Positions 43,371 through 52,888 are shown, counted from the stretch's first letter. The stretch is DNA of 64,000 bases from Actinoallomurus oryzae (GCF_039541955.1 NZ_BAABHF010000046.1:496001-560000); one strand, 5' to 3'. Notes: generated from the letters alone by a model not told the origin. Made by a program: numbers and translations.

Positions 43371-44219
43371 ATGGACGTCTCCGGTTCCGGGCCGGTCGTA
43401 CTGCGTATCCTGCTCGGCGCCGAGCTGCGGCGCCTGCGCGAGCTTGCTGGGATCAGCCCTCAGCAGGCCGCACGCGCGCTGGGGGTGTCGGAGTCAAAGA
43501 TCAGCCGCATGGAACACGGTCGCCACGCCTTCAAGTGCGATGACGTCGCGGATCTGCTCTTCTTCTACGGTGTCAGTGACGAGACCGCGCGCGAAGAAGT
43601 GCTGTCATTGACCCGCCGCGCCAACCAGCCCGGCTGGTGGCACAGTTACAACGACATCCTCCCCGGCTGGTTCCAGCCCTACGTCGGGCTCGAGGCCGCC
43701 GCGCGGCGCATCCGCACCTATGAAGCGCACTACATCCCCGGACTGCTGCAAACCCACGACTACGCGGCCGCGGTGATCGCCTTGGACGGCTTCCCGCCCG
43801 AAGAAGTTGACCGCCGGGTCGGGCTACGGCTGGACCGCCAGCGGCGGTTCCGCGAGGGTGCCCTACGCCTGTGGGTGATCGTGGATGAGGCCGCGCTGCG
43901 ACGGCGGTTCGGCGACACCGACGTCATGCGCCGCCAGCTCGAAGAGCTGATCGCGGCCACCAAGCTGCCGAACCTGACCTTACAGGTCGCGCCGTTCACG
44001 GCCGGCGGTCACACCGCGCTGAACGGATTCACCATCCTGCGGTTCCCCGACCCTCATATGACCGACGTGATCTACGTCGAACAGCTCACCAACGCCCTCT
44101 ATCTGGACAAACGCCAGGAGGTGGACCGCTACACGCTCGCGATGGAACGCTTGTCGGTCATCAGTGCCTCTTCTCCCGAATCGGTCGAGATCATCACCCG
44201 CATCCTGGGCGACCTTTGA
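43371..44219 (+). CDS. XRE-family regulator with DUF5753 domain
   Basis: This 282-residue protein has an N-terminal Cro/C1 helix-turn-helix (about 12-66, ISPQQAARALGVSESKISRMEHG). A DUF5753 sensor region (about 85-265) follows, with QTHDYAAAVI and APFTAGGHTALNGFTILRF. In actinomycetes these regulators are normally followed by a small DUF397 gene; none is found here. The usual partner may have been lost in the rearranged region downstream. Confidence 0.9.
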   Translation: MDVSGSGPVVLRILLGAELRRLRELAGISPQQAARALGVSESKISRMEHGRHAFKCDDVADLLFFYGVSDETAREEVLSLTRRANQPGWWHSYNDILPGWFQPYVGLEAAARRIRTYEAHYIPGLLQTHDYAAAVIALDGFPPEEVDRRVGLRLDRQRRFREGALRLWVIVDEAALRRRFGDTDVMRRQLEELIAATKLPNLTLQVAPFTAGGHTALNGFTILRFPDPHMTDVIYVEQLTNALYLDKRQEVDRYTLAMERLSVISASSPESVEIITRILGDL

Positions 44220-44368
44220 GACTTATCACAACGGCGTGCCCGCCAGTGACCTAGCGAGGTGGTCGACGCCGCCACCACCTCCGCTCAAACTGTTCGCCCC
44301 CAGGCCAACGGGTTCCGCGCGGAGCTGTCCTGTCGACATCTTGCGGCGCGCATGACGGTTGTGGCTGG

Positions 44369-44596
44369 TCAGCGGCGGTAGCAGCCGTGTACGCATCGGG
44401 CGCGGCCGGGGACGTACAGCGTCTCATCGCTTCCGTCGGTTTCGACGCCGATAGGGGTGACGTAGATCGGTTCGCCGCAGGTAGGGCAGGCCGGACGCTC
44501 GATCGCGCTGAATTCGGCCCAGGTGTATCCGTTCGGGCGTGGTCGTCCCTTTTCGATGAGCGTGAGGGTGTCGGCGTCGATTCGCCAGTCGGCCAC
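44369..44596 (-). CDS. Small putative zinc-ribbon protein
   Basis: This 75-residue protein has CPTCGEP (about 37-43) and a second cysteine pair in RARCVHGCYRR at the end. That spacing could hold one zinc. GTG start with GAGGAGA 8 bp ahead is convincing. Similar short genes accompany XRE/DUF574 groups. Function unknown. Confidence 0.6.
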   Translation of the reverse strand: MADWRIDADTLTLIEKGRPRPNGYTWAEFSAIERPACPTCGEPIYVTPIGVETDGSDETLYVPGRARCVHGCYRR

Positions 44597-45076
44597 GGTC
44601 GTCTCCTCGGTTGTGGGTCCCAGTCGGCGGCGGTTCGTTCGGCGAAGGGATGTGCGACGGTGACATCCCCACGGCGTGCCCGGTCGTTGCGGGTCTGTGG
44701 GGGACAGGTACGGCGGGGGTTGTGGTGTCAGCCGGTCACGGGGATGTCGCCGGTGACCGGGGTGGGTGCCGGTGCCTCACCGGGCGGCGCGCTCTTCCTC
44801 AAGCGCCGTTGCTTCGCCGGCGCGGGCAGGCCGGCGGAGGGGGCTCGCGGCATCTGTCGAGCCGTGGCGATGCCCACCGTGACGCCTCCGGCGATGACAG
44901 CAGGAGCCCGATCAGCCCGGTCGTGACGGTGAGGGTAACGGCGCCGCTGGCGCTCTGTGGAGGGGCGCCCCTGGCCGCGCGGAAGGGTGGGGGCCGCATC
45001 CACCCCGCGTACGTCATGCCGGAGGGGCTGGGCGGCCCGCCTCGGCCATCAGCAGGCCGGCGAGCTTCGGCCGGGG
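44597..45076. other. Eroded region
   Basis: No intact gene. The minus strand carries broken pieces of a small membrane protein (VTLTVTTGLIGLL in one frame, AVIAGGVTVGIA in another) around 44,730-44,960, so a decayed gene is likely. Confidence 0.35.
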
Positions 45077-45079
45077 CAG

Positions 45080-45549
45080 ATGATCTCGCCGCCCGGACCT
45101 GCGCGCCGAGCTCCTCGGGGACTCCAACGAGGTGCACGAACACGCCATCTCCGTACGGCTGGCCTGCGAGGAACTACCAACGATCTGCCGGCCCGGCTCC
45201 GTCGCGGTCGAGGAGTTCATGACCGTACAAGAACGCGTACAGCACCTGGCCTCCAGAGTCGCCGGACGCCTACGCGACGGCGTCGGCCCATGGCCGGCGT
45301 TCGGCGCGCTCTTCCCGGCCATCACCGCCACCGGCGTCCCCGAGGCCGCAGCACTCGCCGCCCTCACCCGGCACGAGCCCGGAACTCGCGGCCTCTACGG
45401 GGGAGCCGTGCTGACCGTCGACACCCATGGCGCCCTCGATGCCGCGCTCGTGTTGCGCACCATCTTCCGGCACGGAGAGCAAACCTCGTTGCGCGCGGGA
45501 GCGGGCGTGATACGGCAATCCACCCCGAGCGAGCTCCAGCAGGATCCGT
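45080..45549 (+). pseudogene. Salicylate-synthase-like (chorismate-utilising) enzyme fragment
   Basis: HAISVRLACEEL, then GSVAVEEFMTVQERVQHLAS, then GLYGGAVLTVDTHGALDAAL and LRAGAGVIRQSTP follow the C-terminal third of MbtI/Irp9-type salicylate synthases, including the catalytic-end RAGAG motif. The N-terminal two thirds and the last helix are missing, the latter cut by an IS110 relic. It is a sign of a lost siderophore or salicylate pathway. Confidence 0.65.
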
Positions 45550-45616
45550 GCGGCGGTCCTGATTCCGATCCCGGGCATCGTGGTCAGGACCTGGGCGAGA
45601 GGAGCGCATCAAGCGT
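45520..45616 (-). pseudogene. IS110-family transposase fragment
   Basis: The minus strand reads APLAQVLTTMPGIGIRTAAR, the helix-hairpin-helix-like signature of the IS110 C-terminal domain. The fragment is interrupted by the IS21 element inserted at 45,616. Confidence 0.6.
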
Positions 45617-45688
45617 TGTCGACGACACGTGGAAACTGACCCCCAGGCGACGGCCGAAATCTGACCCCCTCTGCTGTCACTGTGGAGG

Positions 45689-46915
45689 GTGATCAAGGTG
45701 GAGGACTGGGCGGAGATCCGCCGGTTGCACCGGGCCGAGGGCATGCCGATCAAGGCGATCGCTCGGCGGATGGGCATCTCGAAGAACACCGTCAAGCGGG
45801 CGCTGGCGGCCGAGGAGCCGCCGAAGTACCGGCGGGCGAGCAGGGGGTCGATCGTGGACGCGGTGGAGCCGCAGATCCGGGCACTGCTTGAGGAGTTCCC
45901 GGACATGCCGGCCACGGTCATCGCCGAGCGGATCGGCTGGACCCGCTCCCTGACCGTGCTCAAGGACCGGATCCGGATCCTGCGGCCGCACTACAAGCCG
46001 ATCGATCCTGCGTCCCGGACGACATACCAGCCCGGGGAGCTGGCCCAGTGTGATCTGTGGTTCCCGCCGGCCAAGATCCCCCTGGGCGCCGGGCAGAACG
46101 GTAGTCCGCCGGTGCTGGTCATGGTGAGTGGGTATTCGCGCTGGCTGATGGTGCGGATGCTGCCCTCGCGGGCGGCCGGGGACCTGTTCGCCGGGATGTG
46201 GACCCTGCTTACGGTTCTGGGTGCGGTGCCCAAGACGCTGGTGTGGGACAACGAGAGCGCGATCGGGCAGTGGAAGGGCGGCCGGCCGCAGCTGACCGCC
46301 GAGGCGAACGCGTTCCGCGGCATGCTGGGGGTGGGAATCCACCAGTGCAGGCCCGCCGATCCCGAAGCCAAGGGGCTGGTGGAGCGGGCGAACGGGTATC
46401 TGGAGACCTCATTCCTGCCGGGGCGGTCCTTCACCGGCCCGCACGACTTCAACGCTCAGCTGACCGGCTGGCTGGTGAGGGCGAACACGCGCCATCACCG
46501 GCGGATCGAGTGCCGTCCCGCCGACCGCATCGAAGCTGACCGGGTGGCGATGGTCGGCCTGCCGCCGGTGGCTCCAGCGGTGGGCTGGCGAAGTTCGACC
46601 CGGCTGGCCCGCGACCACTACGTCCGCGTCGCCTCCAACGATTACTCGGTCCACCCGTCGGTGATCGGCCGTCTCGTCGAGGTCGTCGCCGATCCGGAGC
46701 AGGTCACCGTGACCTGCGGCAGCCAGGTCGTGGCCCGCCATGCCCGGTGCTGGGCCGCCCACCAGACCATCACCGACCCGGCCCACGCTCAGGCCGCCGC
46801 ACTGTTGCGCCGCACGCGCATCCAGACGGTGACCGCCCCGGGCGAGCTGGAGGTCGAGCAACGCCGACTCAGTGACTACGACGCGCTGCTCGGCATCGAA
46901 GGGGTGGTGGCCTGA
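45689..46915 (+). CDS. istA: IS21 transposase IstA
   Basis: This 408-residue DDE transposase has an N-terminal helix-turn-helix (GMPIKAIARRMGISKNTVKRAL, about 19-40 in parts). The catalytic residues lie in QCDLWF, WDNESA and KGLVERANGYLE. A C-terminal beta region follows. Length is complete for short IS21 transposases. It starts with GTG and its stop overlaps the istB start as TGATG, giving the coupled pair IS21 requires. Confidence 0.94.
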   Translation: MIKVEDWAEIRRLHRAEGMPIKAIARRMGISKNTVKRALAAEEPPKYRRASRGSIVDAVEPQIRALLEEFPDMPATVIAERIGWTRSLTVLKDRIRILRPHYKPIDPASRTTYQPGELAQCDLWFPPAKIPLGAGQNGSPPVLVMVSGYSRWLMVRMLPSRAAGDLFAGMWTLLTVLGAVPKTLVWDNESAIGQWKGGRPQLTAEANAFRGMLGVGIHQCRPADPEAKGLVERANGYLETSFLPGRSFTGPHDFNAQLTGWLVRANTRHHRRIECRPADRIEADRVAMVGLPPVAPAVGWRSSTRLARDHYVRVASNDYSVHPSVIGRLVEVVADPEQVTVTCGSQVVARHARCWAAHQTITDPAHAQAAALLRRTRIQTVTAPGELEVEQRRLSDYDALLGIEGVVA

Positions 46916-47718
46916 TGACCGCCAACACGACCACCAGCGGCCGCAACCTCGCCGCCGAATTGGCCTACCTGACCCGGGTACTCAAGGCCCCGTCCCTGGC
47001 CGCCGCGGTGGAACGGCTGGCCGAACGAGCCAGGGCCGAGTCCTGGAGCCATGAGGAGTTCCTGGCCGCCTGCCTGCAACGCGAGGTCGCCGCCCGCGAA
47101 TCCCACGGCGGTGAGGCCCGCATCCGCTCGGCCCGCTTCCCTGCCCGCAAGGGGCTCGAGGACTTCGACTTCGACCACCAGCGCTCACTCAAGCGCGAGG
47201 TCATCGCCCACCTGGGCACCCTCGACTTCGTCGCGGGCAAGGAGAACGTGGTCTTCCTCGGCCCGCCCGGCACCGGCAAGACCCACCTGTCGATCGGCCT
47301 GGGCATCCGCGCCTGCCAGGCCGGCCACCGCGTCGCGTTCGCCACCGCGGCCGAATGGGTCGCCCGCCTGGCCGACGCCCACGCCGCCGGCAAACTCCAT
47401 GATGAGCTGACCAAACTCACCCGCATCCCCGTGCTGGTCGTCGATGAGGTCGGCTACCTCCCGTTCGAGCCCCAGGCGGCGAACCTGTTCTTCCAACTGG
47501 TCTCCAGCCGCTACGAACGCGCCGCGCTGATCGTGACCAGCAACAAGCCGTTCGGCCGCTGGGGCGAGGTGTTCGGCGACGACGTCGTGGCCGCCGCCAT
47601 GATCGACCGCCTCGTCCACCACGCCGAGGTCATCAGCCTGAAGGGAGACAGCTACCGCCTCAAGAACCGCGACCTGGGCCGCGTCCCCGCAGCCCAGACC
47701 AACAACGACCATCAGTAA
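46915..47718 (+). CDS. istB: IS21 helper ATPase IstB
   Basis: This 267-residue AAA+ ATPase resembles DnaC: Walker A GPPGTGKTHL (about 116-125), Walker B VLVVDEVGYLP, and sensor-like TSNKPFGRWGEVF. It loads onto DNA and activates IstA at the target. Intact, with a 1-bp stop/start overlap to istA. The element should therefore be transposition-competent. Confidence 0.95.
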   Translation: MTANTTTSGRNLAAELAYLTRVLKAPSLAAAVERLAERARAESWSHEEFLAACLQREVAARESHGGEARIRSARFPARKGLEDFDFDHQRSLKREVIAHLGTLDFVAGKENVVFLGPPGTGKTHLSIGLGIRACQAGHRVAFATAAEWVARLADAHAAGKLHDELTKLTRIPVLVVDEVGYLPFEPQAANLFFQLVSSRYERAALIVTSNKPFGRWGEVFGDDVVAAAMIDRLVHHAEVISLKGDSYRLKNRDLGRVPAAQTNNDHQ

Positions 47719-48030
47719 CAACCCACGACGAACAACACCACCAGGGGGGTCACCGTTCCGGCGTCGCCAGGGGGTCAGAATTCGAGCGTCGTTGACAAGC
47801 GTCCCCCCGACCTGTGAGCGTTGCTCATGCACCGGGCGCAGGGACTGGGCCCATGCGCGGTAGCACGGTTAGGGCGGTTCGGCGGGCGGATCACCACGCG
47901 GGCATGGGGCACGTCGATCGTCAGCGCGATGGTCATCGTCGCGTTGCTGTGGGCTCAGGCGCAGGGTGTAGCCGGTTAGAGCGGTCCGCGTTTCGGGGGA
48001 TGTAGGCCTTCGGTCACGCCCGCCGCCGGG

Positions 48031-48642
48031 TCAGTCCTCGCCGCGGCTGTGGTTGCGGAGCTTTCGGCCGGCCAGGAAGGCGACGGCCACGCCGATTACG
48101 ATCGTCATGGCGATTCCGGCGGGGCGGGTGTAGGTCCCGACCTGGTGCCAGTTGTCGGCCAGCAGCCAGCCGACGGTGATGAAAACCGCGTTCCACGTGC
48201 CGGCACCGGCGGTAGTGAGGGTGGCGAAGCGGAACAGCGGCATGCGGGCCACCCCGGCAGGGAGGGAGATCAGGCTGCGTAGCACCGGGACGCAGCGGGC
48301 GACGACGACGATCCATGCGCCGTGCCGGTCGAACAGCCTGCGGCCGCGGTCGAGGTCGGCGGGGCTGGTGAGCAGGAACCAGCGTTGTTCGGCGAGACGG
48401 TGTAGCCGGTCGTAGCCAATCCAGGCGCCCAGACCGTATAGGAGCAGGGCACCCAGGAGCGACCCGGCGGTGGCGGCGGCCCAGATGATCACGGGATGCA
48501 TCGCGCCGGTGCGGGCTCGGAATCCGGCCAGCGGCAGCACCACCTCGGAGGGGATCGGGGGAATGAGGTTTTCCAGCAGCACGAGCACACCGACGCCGGT
48601 CGGGCCGAGCTTGTCGATCACCGGGAAGATCCAGTCGGTCAT
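48031..48642 (-). CDS. DedA-family membrane protein
   Basis: This 203-residue protein has the DedA/VTT layout: ENLIPPIPSEVVLPLAG (about 24-40), a long helix with GSLLGALLLYGLGAWIG, the central arginine-rich FDRHGAWIVVVARCVPVLRS and C-terminal helices. DedA proteins act as lipid scramblases/flippases, for example of undecaprenyl phosphate, and affect envelope integrity. ATG 48642 is the natural family start; a GTG 12 codons earlier is possible. Confidence 0.88.
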   Translation of the reverse strand: MTDWIFPVIDKLGPTGVGVLVLLENLIPPIPSEVVLPLAGFRARTGAMHPVIIWAAATAGSLLGALLLYGLGAWIGYDRLHRLAEQRWFLLTSPADLDRGRRLFDRHGAWIVVVARCVPVLRSLISLPAGVARMPLFRFATLTTAGAGTWNAVFITVGWLLADNWHQVGTYTRPAGIAMTIVIGVAVAFLAGRKLRNHSRGED

Positions 48643-49029
48643 CGGCTCATAACCGCTTCGGTGTTCATCGTCCGACACCCGGCGTACGACGGGCGTGGAC
48701 CGGACTGACGGCTGGACAGGTCTGGGATCTCCTCAGTCTCACTGACGGGCTAATGATCGGCGGACCCGGCCGTCGATCACGTGCGATTGACAAGGTGTCG
48801 AGAAACAGTCGCGTACGGACGTTGGATGGAATCCAAAGAACTCCGACAGCACCCGCCCCGCCTCGGGTTAGCTGCCGGGAGTGTCCACCCAGATCAGTAG
48901 CCTGGGCGGCTCATCGACCGGAACGATCCTCCGACCCCGATGTCGGTGAGCAGGCGGACGCCCACACAACTCACCCTCAAGATCGGCATTACCCAGGGAC
49001 CGCCCGGCTTATCCCGTCGGCTAACCGAG

Positions 49030-49135
49030 GTAGAGGCCAGCCGCGTCATTCGGGGAGCCTGCGGCGCGGCCAGCATCACGTGGATACCTTCGCTCGTGAA
49101 CACCTCATCGAACGGCCGGGTGAAATTCACATTCG
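49030..49135 (-). pseudogene. Second integrase-type transposase fragment
   Basis: The minus strand reads FDEVFTSEGIHVMLAAPQAP, the same core region as the fragment at 41,850 (EGI-x-V, APQAPR). It is too short and out of context to be functional. Confidence 0.45.
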
Positions 49136-49440
49136 TGCGGCACACGCGGACGTCCCGGATTCGGGCACATTGACCTGGAGATCGGGACGAACGGCCCGTA
49201 CCCACTGGTCGGATGTGCAGGGACCCTGGAGCCAGGGTCGGGGTCGAGGTGCGGCCGGGCGCCGGAGACCGATGGTGGAGGTGTACGGCCGCGGCGTGGC
49301 ACGGCGGACGAAGCTCTCACTGTGGGCCACGACGTGGACACGGAGCCGGTTCGGGTCAAGTCACAGCTGCCGGTCCGCCGCCTTGGAGCGCGAGCGCGAC
49401 AGCGCCCGAAAGCCCGGCCGAAGGAGCCGAAGGAGAGGAC

Positions 49441-49719
49441 ATGATCATCCGGATTTTCGGCGAGGGGAAGTACGGGGTCGCCGAAGAGCACCTCGATGGC
49501 TTCAACGAGCCGGACTCCGGCCTACAGGCGGCTATGGAATCGGTCGGTGAGCAGGCGTTCACTACCGTGCTGCGGGCGCTGCTGGACGCCGTGCGCCGCC
49601 TCGGCACGCCGCCACTCGACGAGGCGCTGACCGCGTCGCGGCTGATGTTGCCCGGCCAGGACACCGGTCTGCGGCAGATGCGGCAGTCGCTGTCGGACGA
49701 GGGCCTGATTCCGGGGTGA
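49441..49719 (+). CDS. pspAA: PspA-associated protein PspAA
   Basis: This 92-residue protein matches the actinobacterial PspAA domain: MIIRIFGEGKYGV at the start, LNE/FNEPDS-type segment, and SLSDEGLIPG at the end. PspAA works with PspA in membrane stress. GAAGGAG stands upstream. The htpX start lies inside its stop (GTGA). PspA itself is not present, although pspA-pspAA-htpX is the usual order; DNA just upstream is rearranged. Confidence 0.85.
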   Translation: MIIRIFGEGKYGVAEEHLDGFNEPDSGLQAAMESVGEQAFTTVLRALLDAVRRLGTPPLDEALTASRLMLPGQDTGLRQMRQSLSDEGLIPG

Positions 49720-50630
49720 GGACGGTGCGCAGCCGCTTCCAGCCTGACCGGCAACTGACCGCGCGCATGCTGGTCACCCTCTTCTTGCTCGGGCTGCTGT
49801 ACGTGGCGTTCATCGCGGTGCTGATCGTCTTGCTCAAGTCCTGGATCCTGGTGGTGGTCATCGCGGCGGGATTGCTCGGTGCCCAGTACTGGTTCTCAGA
49901 TCGGATCGCCCTGTACGCCATGCACGGCCGCCTGGCCTCCCCGGCCGAACAACCTCATCTGCACGGCATCATCGACCGGCTGTGCACCACTGCGGACATG
50001 CCCAAACCCCGCGTGGCCGTATCCGAGATGGACCTGCCCAACGCATTCGCCACCGGTCGTAACGCCGACCACACGGTGGTCTGCGTCACCACCGGACTGC
50101 TGCGCCGCCTGGAGACCCAGGAGCTGGAGGGCGTCCTCGCCCACGAACTCTCTCATGTCGCGCACCGCGACGTGGCGGTGATCACGATCGCCTCCTTCCT
50201 AGGCGTGATCGCCGGACTCATCGTCCGTTTCGCCCTCTATGCCCAACTGTTCGGCGGGCGCGGCCGACGTGACCAAAACACCGTTGTGCTGTTCATAGCC
50301 GTCATGGCGGTCTCGGCCGTCGTCTATGCCATCAGCTTCGTGCTCATCCGCGCGCTGTCGCGCTACCGCGAGCTGGCCGCCGACCGTGCCGCGGCGATGC
50401 TCACCGGCCGTCCCTCCGCGCTGGCCTCCGCACTGACCAAGGTCAGCGGAGACATCGTCCGTATCCCCACCCGGGATCTACGCACCGCCCAGGCGTTCAA
50501 CGCCTTCTTCTTCACCCCGGTCCGAGGCTCTGGCGCGGTCCTATCCAACCTGTTGTCCACCCACCCCAGCCTCGAGCGCCGACTCGACCAGCTCGCGCAG
50601 ATCTCGGCCCGGCTGGGCAAACCAGGCTGA
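49716..50630 (+). CDS. htpX: Membrane zinc metalloprotease HtpX
   Basis: This 304-residue M48 protease has two N-terminal transmembrane helices (about 18-60), zinc motif HELSH (143-147), two further hydrophobic segments (about 155-215) and the third ligand in YRELAADRAA. HtpX degrades misfolded membrane proteins with FtsH. Translationally coupled to pspAA, forming an envelope-stress pair. Confidence 0.93.
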   Translation: MRTVRSRFQPDRQLTARMLVTLFLLGLLYVAFIAVLIVLLKSWILVVVIAAGLLGAQYWFSDRIALYAMHGRLASPAEQPHLHGIIDRLCTTADMPKPRVAVSEMDLPNAFATGRNADHTVVCVTTGLLRRLETQELEGVLAHELSHVAHRDVAVITIASFLGVIAGLIVRFALYAQLFGGRGRRDQNTVVLFIAVMAVSAVVYAISFVLIRALSRYRELAADRAAAMLTGRPSALASALTKVSGDIVRIPTRDLRTAQAFNAFFFTPVRGSGAVLSNLLSTHPSLERRLDQLAQISARLGKPG

Positions 50631-50923
50631 CCGCGCGATTTCTCGCGCCGAGTTCAGGACACGGCGAGTACGGCGGCGGGACCGGCGATATCCGTACGCC
50701 AGTCCGTCCCTCGGCGGGAACCGTGGCTGTGGACAAGTAGGCCCTGACCAGCAAATGTAGGACTCCTTGGCTCATGTGTGGGTGCGCCGCCGGCTCCCGG
50801 ACCGCTGAACCCCGCTCGACGCCACGGCGAAGCCGCCGCGGCACGAGCCCAGGCTTCGTGTGTCAGTCGATCTCCGAGCCGGCGTCCCTCGGCTGAGTGT
50901 TCCAACCGACGAAGAGAGCTGAT

Positions 50924-52075
50924 ATGCGCTGGTTTGGTCCTGCCGCCCTGCCGGGGACGCGGATACCGAGACAGGCACTGATCGCGATCCCCGTGCTCCT
51001 GGTCCTGGCCGTCCCGGCGATCGACCATGTGACGCCGGCCCACGTTCATCTCGCTCCGACGCTGTTCGTGGCGGCCGCCATGACCGCGACCTTCGCATCG
51101 GCGCTGGTCACCGCGTTGGTCGGCGTGGGCGCGGTCGCTGCGCTGATCGTCGCCGCGCTGGACCGCGGCACCCTGGCTACCGAGGACGTGACCGTGCAAC
51201 TCGTGGCCCTGACGGTGCTTTCGGGGTTCATGGTGCTGTTCTGCCACCTGCGGGAGCGGTACGAGCGGGACCTGGTGCGAGTGCGGTCGATCTCCAAGGC
51301 CACACAGCGGGTGGTCCTGCGCCCGTTGCCGGAGCGGTCCGGGCCGGTCTCGATCGCGTCGGCGTACCACGCGGCCGAGGCCGACACCGACCTCGGCGGT
51401 GATCTGTACGCCGTCACCCGCGCCGCCGACTCCACCCGGCTGCTGATTGGCGACGTACGAGGCAAGGGACTCGCCTCGATCAGCGATACCGCGATCATGC
51501 TTGAGGCCTTCCGTGCCTCCGCGCGGCGCCGGACGTCGCTCCAGGAGATGGCCGCCGACCTGGAGGAGAGCATCTGCTGGGGAATGGTGGAGTTCTCCGG
51601 CGCCGGGGTGGACGCCGGTGAGCGGTTCGTCACGGCGGTGATGGTCGACATACCAGACGACGAACCCGTCGTACGCCTGATCAGTCTCGGGCATCCGCCG
51701 CCGTTGCTGCTCCACCACGGGAAGGCGTCGCCGTTGCAGGTGTCCAACCCCGCGCCGCCGTTCGGGCTGGGGGACCTGTCCGATGACTCCTACGCCGTGG
51801 AGGCCTTTCCCTTTGGAATGGGCGACCTGCTGTTGCTCTACACCGACGGCCTCACCGAGGCCCGGAACCTGGACCGGACCTTCTATCCCCTGGCCCAGCG
51901 GGCCGCGGCCTGGTCCGACTGCGATCCGCAGGCTCTCATACAGAAGATCGCGGCGGATCTGGCGGAGTACGTGCCTGGCGCACTGTGCGACGACATGGCC
52001 ATGATCGCGGTCCGGCGCGAGAAGCCGCCCGCAGCCGGGGCGGCATCGCCGGCGCCGCGATCTACGGGCGGATGA
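50924..52075 (+). CDS. Membrane-bound SpoIIE-type PP2C phosphatase
   Basis: This 383-residue protein has three to four N-terminal transmembrane segments (about 16-110). A SpoIIE/RsbU-like phosphatase domain (about 130-370) follows, with GGDLYAV and GDVRGKGL metal-site motifs and CDDMAMIAVR at the end. Such phosphatases dephosphorylate anti-anti-sigma factors in partner-switching stress signalling. ATG 50924 gives a good N-terminus; an earlier ATG at 50897 has no ribosome site. Confidence 0.88.
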   Translation: MRWFGPAALPGTRIPRQALIAIPVLLVLAVPAIDHVTPAHVHLAPTLFVAAAMTATFASALVTALVGVGAVAALIVAALDRGTLATEDVTVQLVALTVLSGFMVLFCHLRERYERDLVRVRSISKATQRVVLRPLPERSGPVSIASAYHAAEADTDLGGDLYAVTRAADSTRLLIGDVRGKGLASISDTAIMLEAFRASARRRTSLQEMAADLEESICWGMVEFSGAGVDAGERFVTAVMVDIPDDEPVVRLISLGHPPPLLLHHGKASPLQVSNPAPPFGLGDLSDDSYAVEAFPFGMGDLLLLYTDGLTEARNLDRTFYPLAQRAAAWSDCDPQALIQKIAADLAEYVPGALCDDMAMIAVRREKPPAAGAASPAPRSTGG

Positions 52076-52482
52076 CCACCCTCACCGGTCTCCGGCCCGA
52101 GGCGCGGCGGCTGGTGGCCGACAGCGCCGATCAGCTCGACCGGATCCGCGGCATCGCCGACGGTGAGCGCGAGTAGTTCCAGGGTGTGACCGAGTTCTAT
52201 CAGACCACCCTCATGATCAACGCCGCCCTGATCGGCCAGGCGCAGAACGAGGAGGTCAAACGGCTGACCGAGGCCAACTATGCGCAGAATGAGGAGATCA
52301 AGAAGATCTCGGCCTGGGCGGCGATCCTGTTCGCTTCCACGCTCATCGGGACTGTGTACGACATGAATTTCCGGCATATGCCCGAACTGCAGTGGTCGGT
52401 GGGGTACCCGGCCGCGCTGATCCTGATGGTGCTGGCGTCAGTCACGCTGTATGTCGTGTTCAAACGCCGGGGCTGGCTGTGA
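52072..52482 (+). pseudogene. CorA-type transporter C-terminal fragment
   Basis: The frame from ATG 52072 (RRLVADSADQLDRIRG) has an in-frame TAG at 52,174. It continues as QTTLMINAALIGQAQNEEVK and KKISAWAAILFASTLIG to KRRGWL, the last helix and two membrane spans of CorA magnesium channels. The hallmark GMN reads DMN. The large cytosolic funnel is gone. A 98-residue product from GTG 52186 is possible, but transport is unlikely. Confidence 0.7.
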
Positions 52483-52608
52483 CCGGCGCAGCGGTTGCCC
52501 GTTCCGGTTCCACGCCGCGCCCGGTCGCCGGGCCGGACCGGTTGAGGGTGACCGCAGTTGACTGGACTGTAACGCGGGCGGACCAGTGCGCACGGGTACT
52601 GACACCGA

Positions 52609-52854
52609 GTGGGGGTGATCGCGGTGGCGCAGCATCCACTGATCGGGTACCTGGTGTGGGCGGTCTTGTTCGGGGCGACGTTCGCCTGGGAAGGGCTGGC
52701 CCTGGCCGGGGCCATGGGTGTGCCCACTCTCAGCGACGCGGTACGGGCGGTCATGCGGTATCCGGCAGGGCGATGGGTGCTCTTCGCGCTCTGGCTGTGG
52801 TTCGGTTGGCACTTCTTCGTCCGCGGCTGGCATTTCCTGCTCCGGGATCCGTGA
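52609..52854 (+). CDS. Small membrane protein, DUF6186-like
   Basis: This protein of up to 81 residues has two hydrophobic helices (about 11-33 and 55-77) and a WLWFGWHFFVRG end. I think it belongs to the small actinobacterial membrane proteins called DUF6186. GTG 52624 after GGGGGTGA may be the true start. Next to another small membrane gene. Function unknown. Confidence 0.6.
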   Translation: MGVIAVAQHPLIGYLVWAVLFGATFAWEGLALAGAMGVPTLSDAVRAVMRYPAGRWVLFALWLWFGWHFFVRGWHFLLRDP

Positions 52855-52888
52855 CGAGTTTCTGGCATGCAGGCAAGGCGGACCGGTG

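Larger units (their letters stand above)
45617..47797 (+). mobile_element. Complete IS21-family insertion sequence (2,181 bp)
   Basis: Ends match as long imperfect inverted repeats: TGTCGACGAC on the left and, reversed, TGTCAACGAC on the right. Each is followed by CTGACCCCC and, after a GGCGACG block, a second TGACCCCC, the multiple terminal repeats typical of IS21. A 5-bp target duplication AGCGT is present at 45,612-45,616 and 47,798-47,802. It carries intact istA and istB. The insertion split an IS110 relic. Confidence 0.88.

Noticed and set aside
42025..44596. Antibiotic biosynthesis cluster around the methyltransferase
   Set aside because: DUF574 methyltransferases with XRE partners are widespread in actinomycetes and no biosynthetic core enzyme is present.
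45689..47718. Novel ATPase/integrase defence pair
   Set aside because: Terminal repeats, target duplication and motifs show a standard IS21 istA-istB element.
50654..51718. Minus-strand gene opposite the phosphatase
   Set aside because: Shadow frame; the plus strand has the PP2C metal motifs and transmembrane segments.
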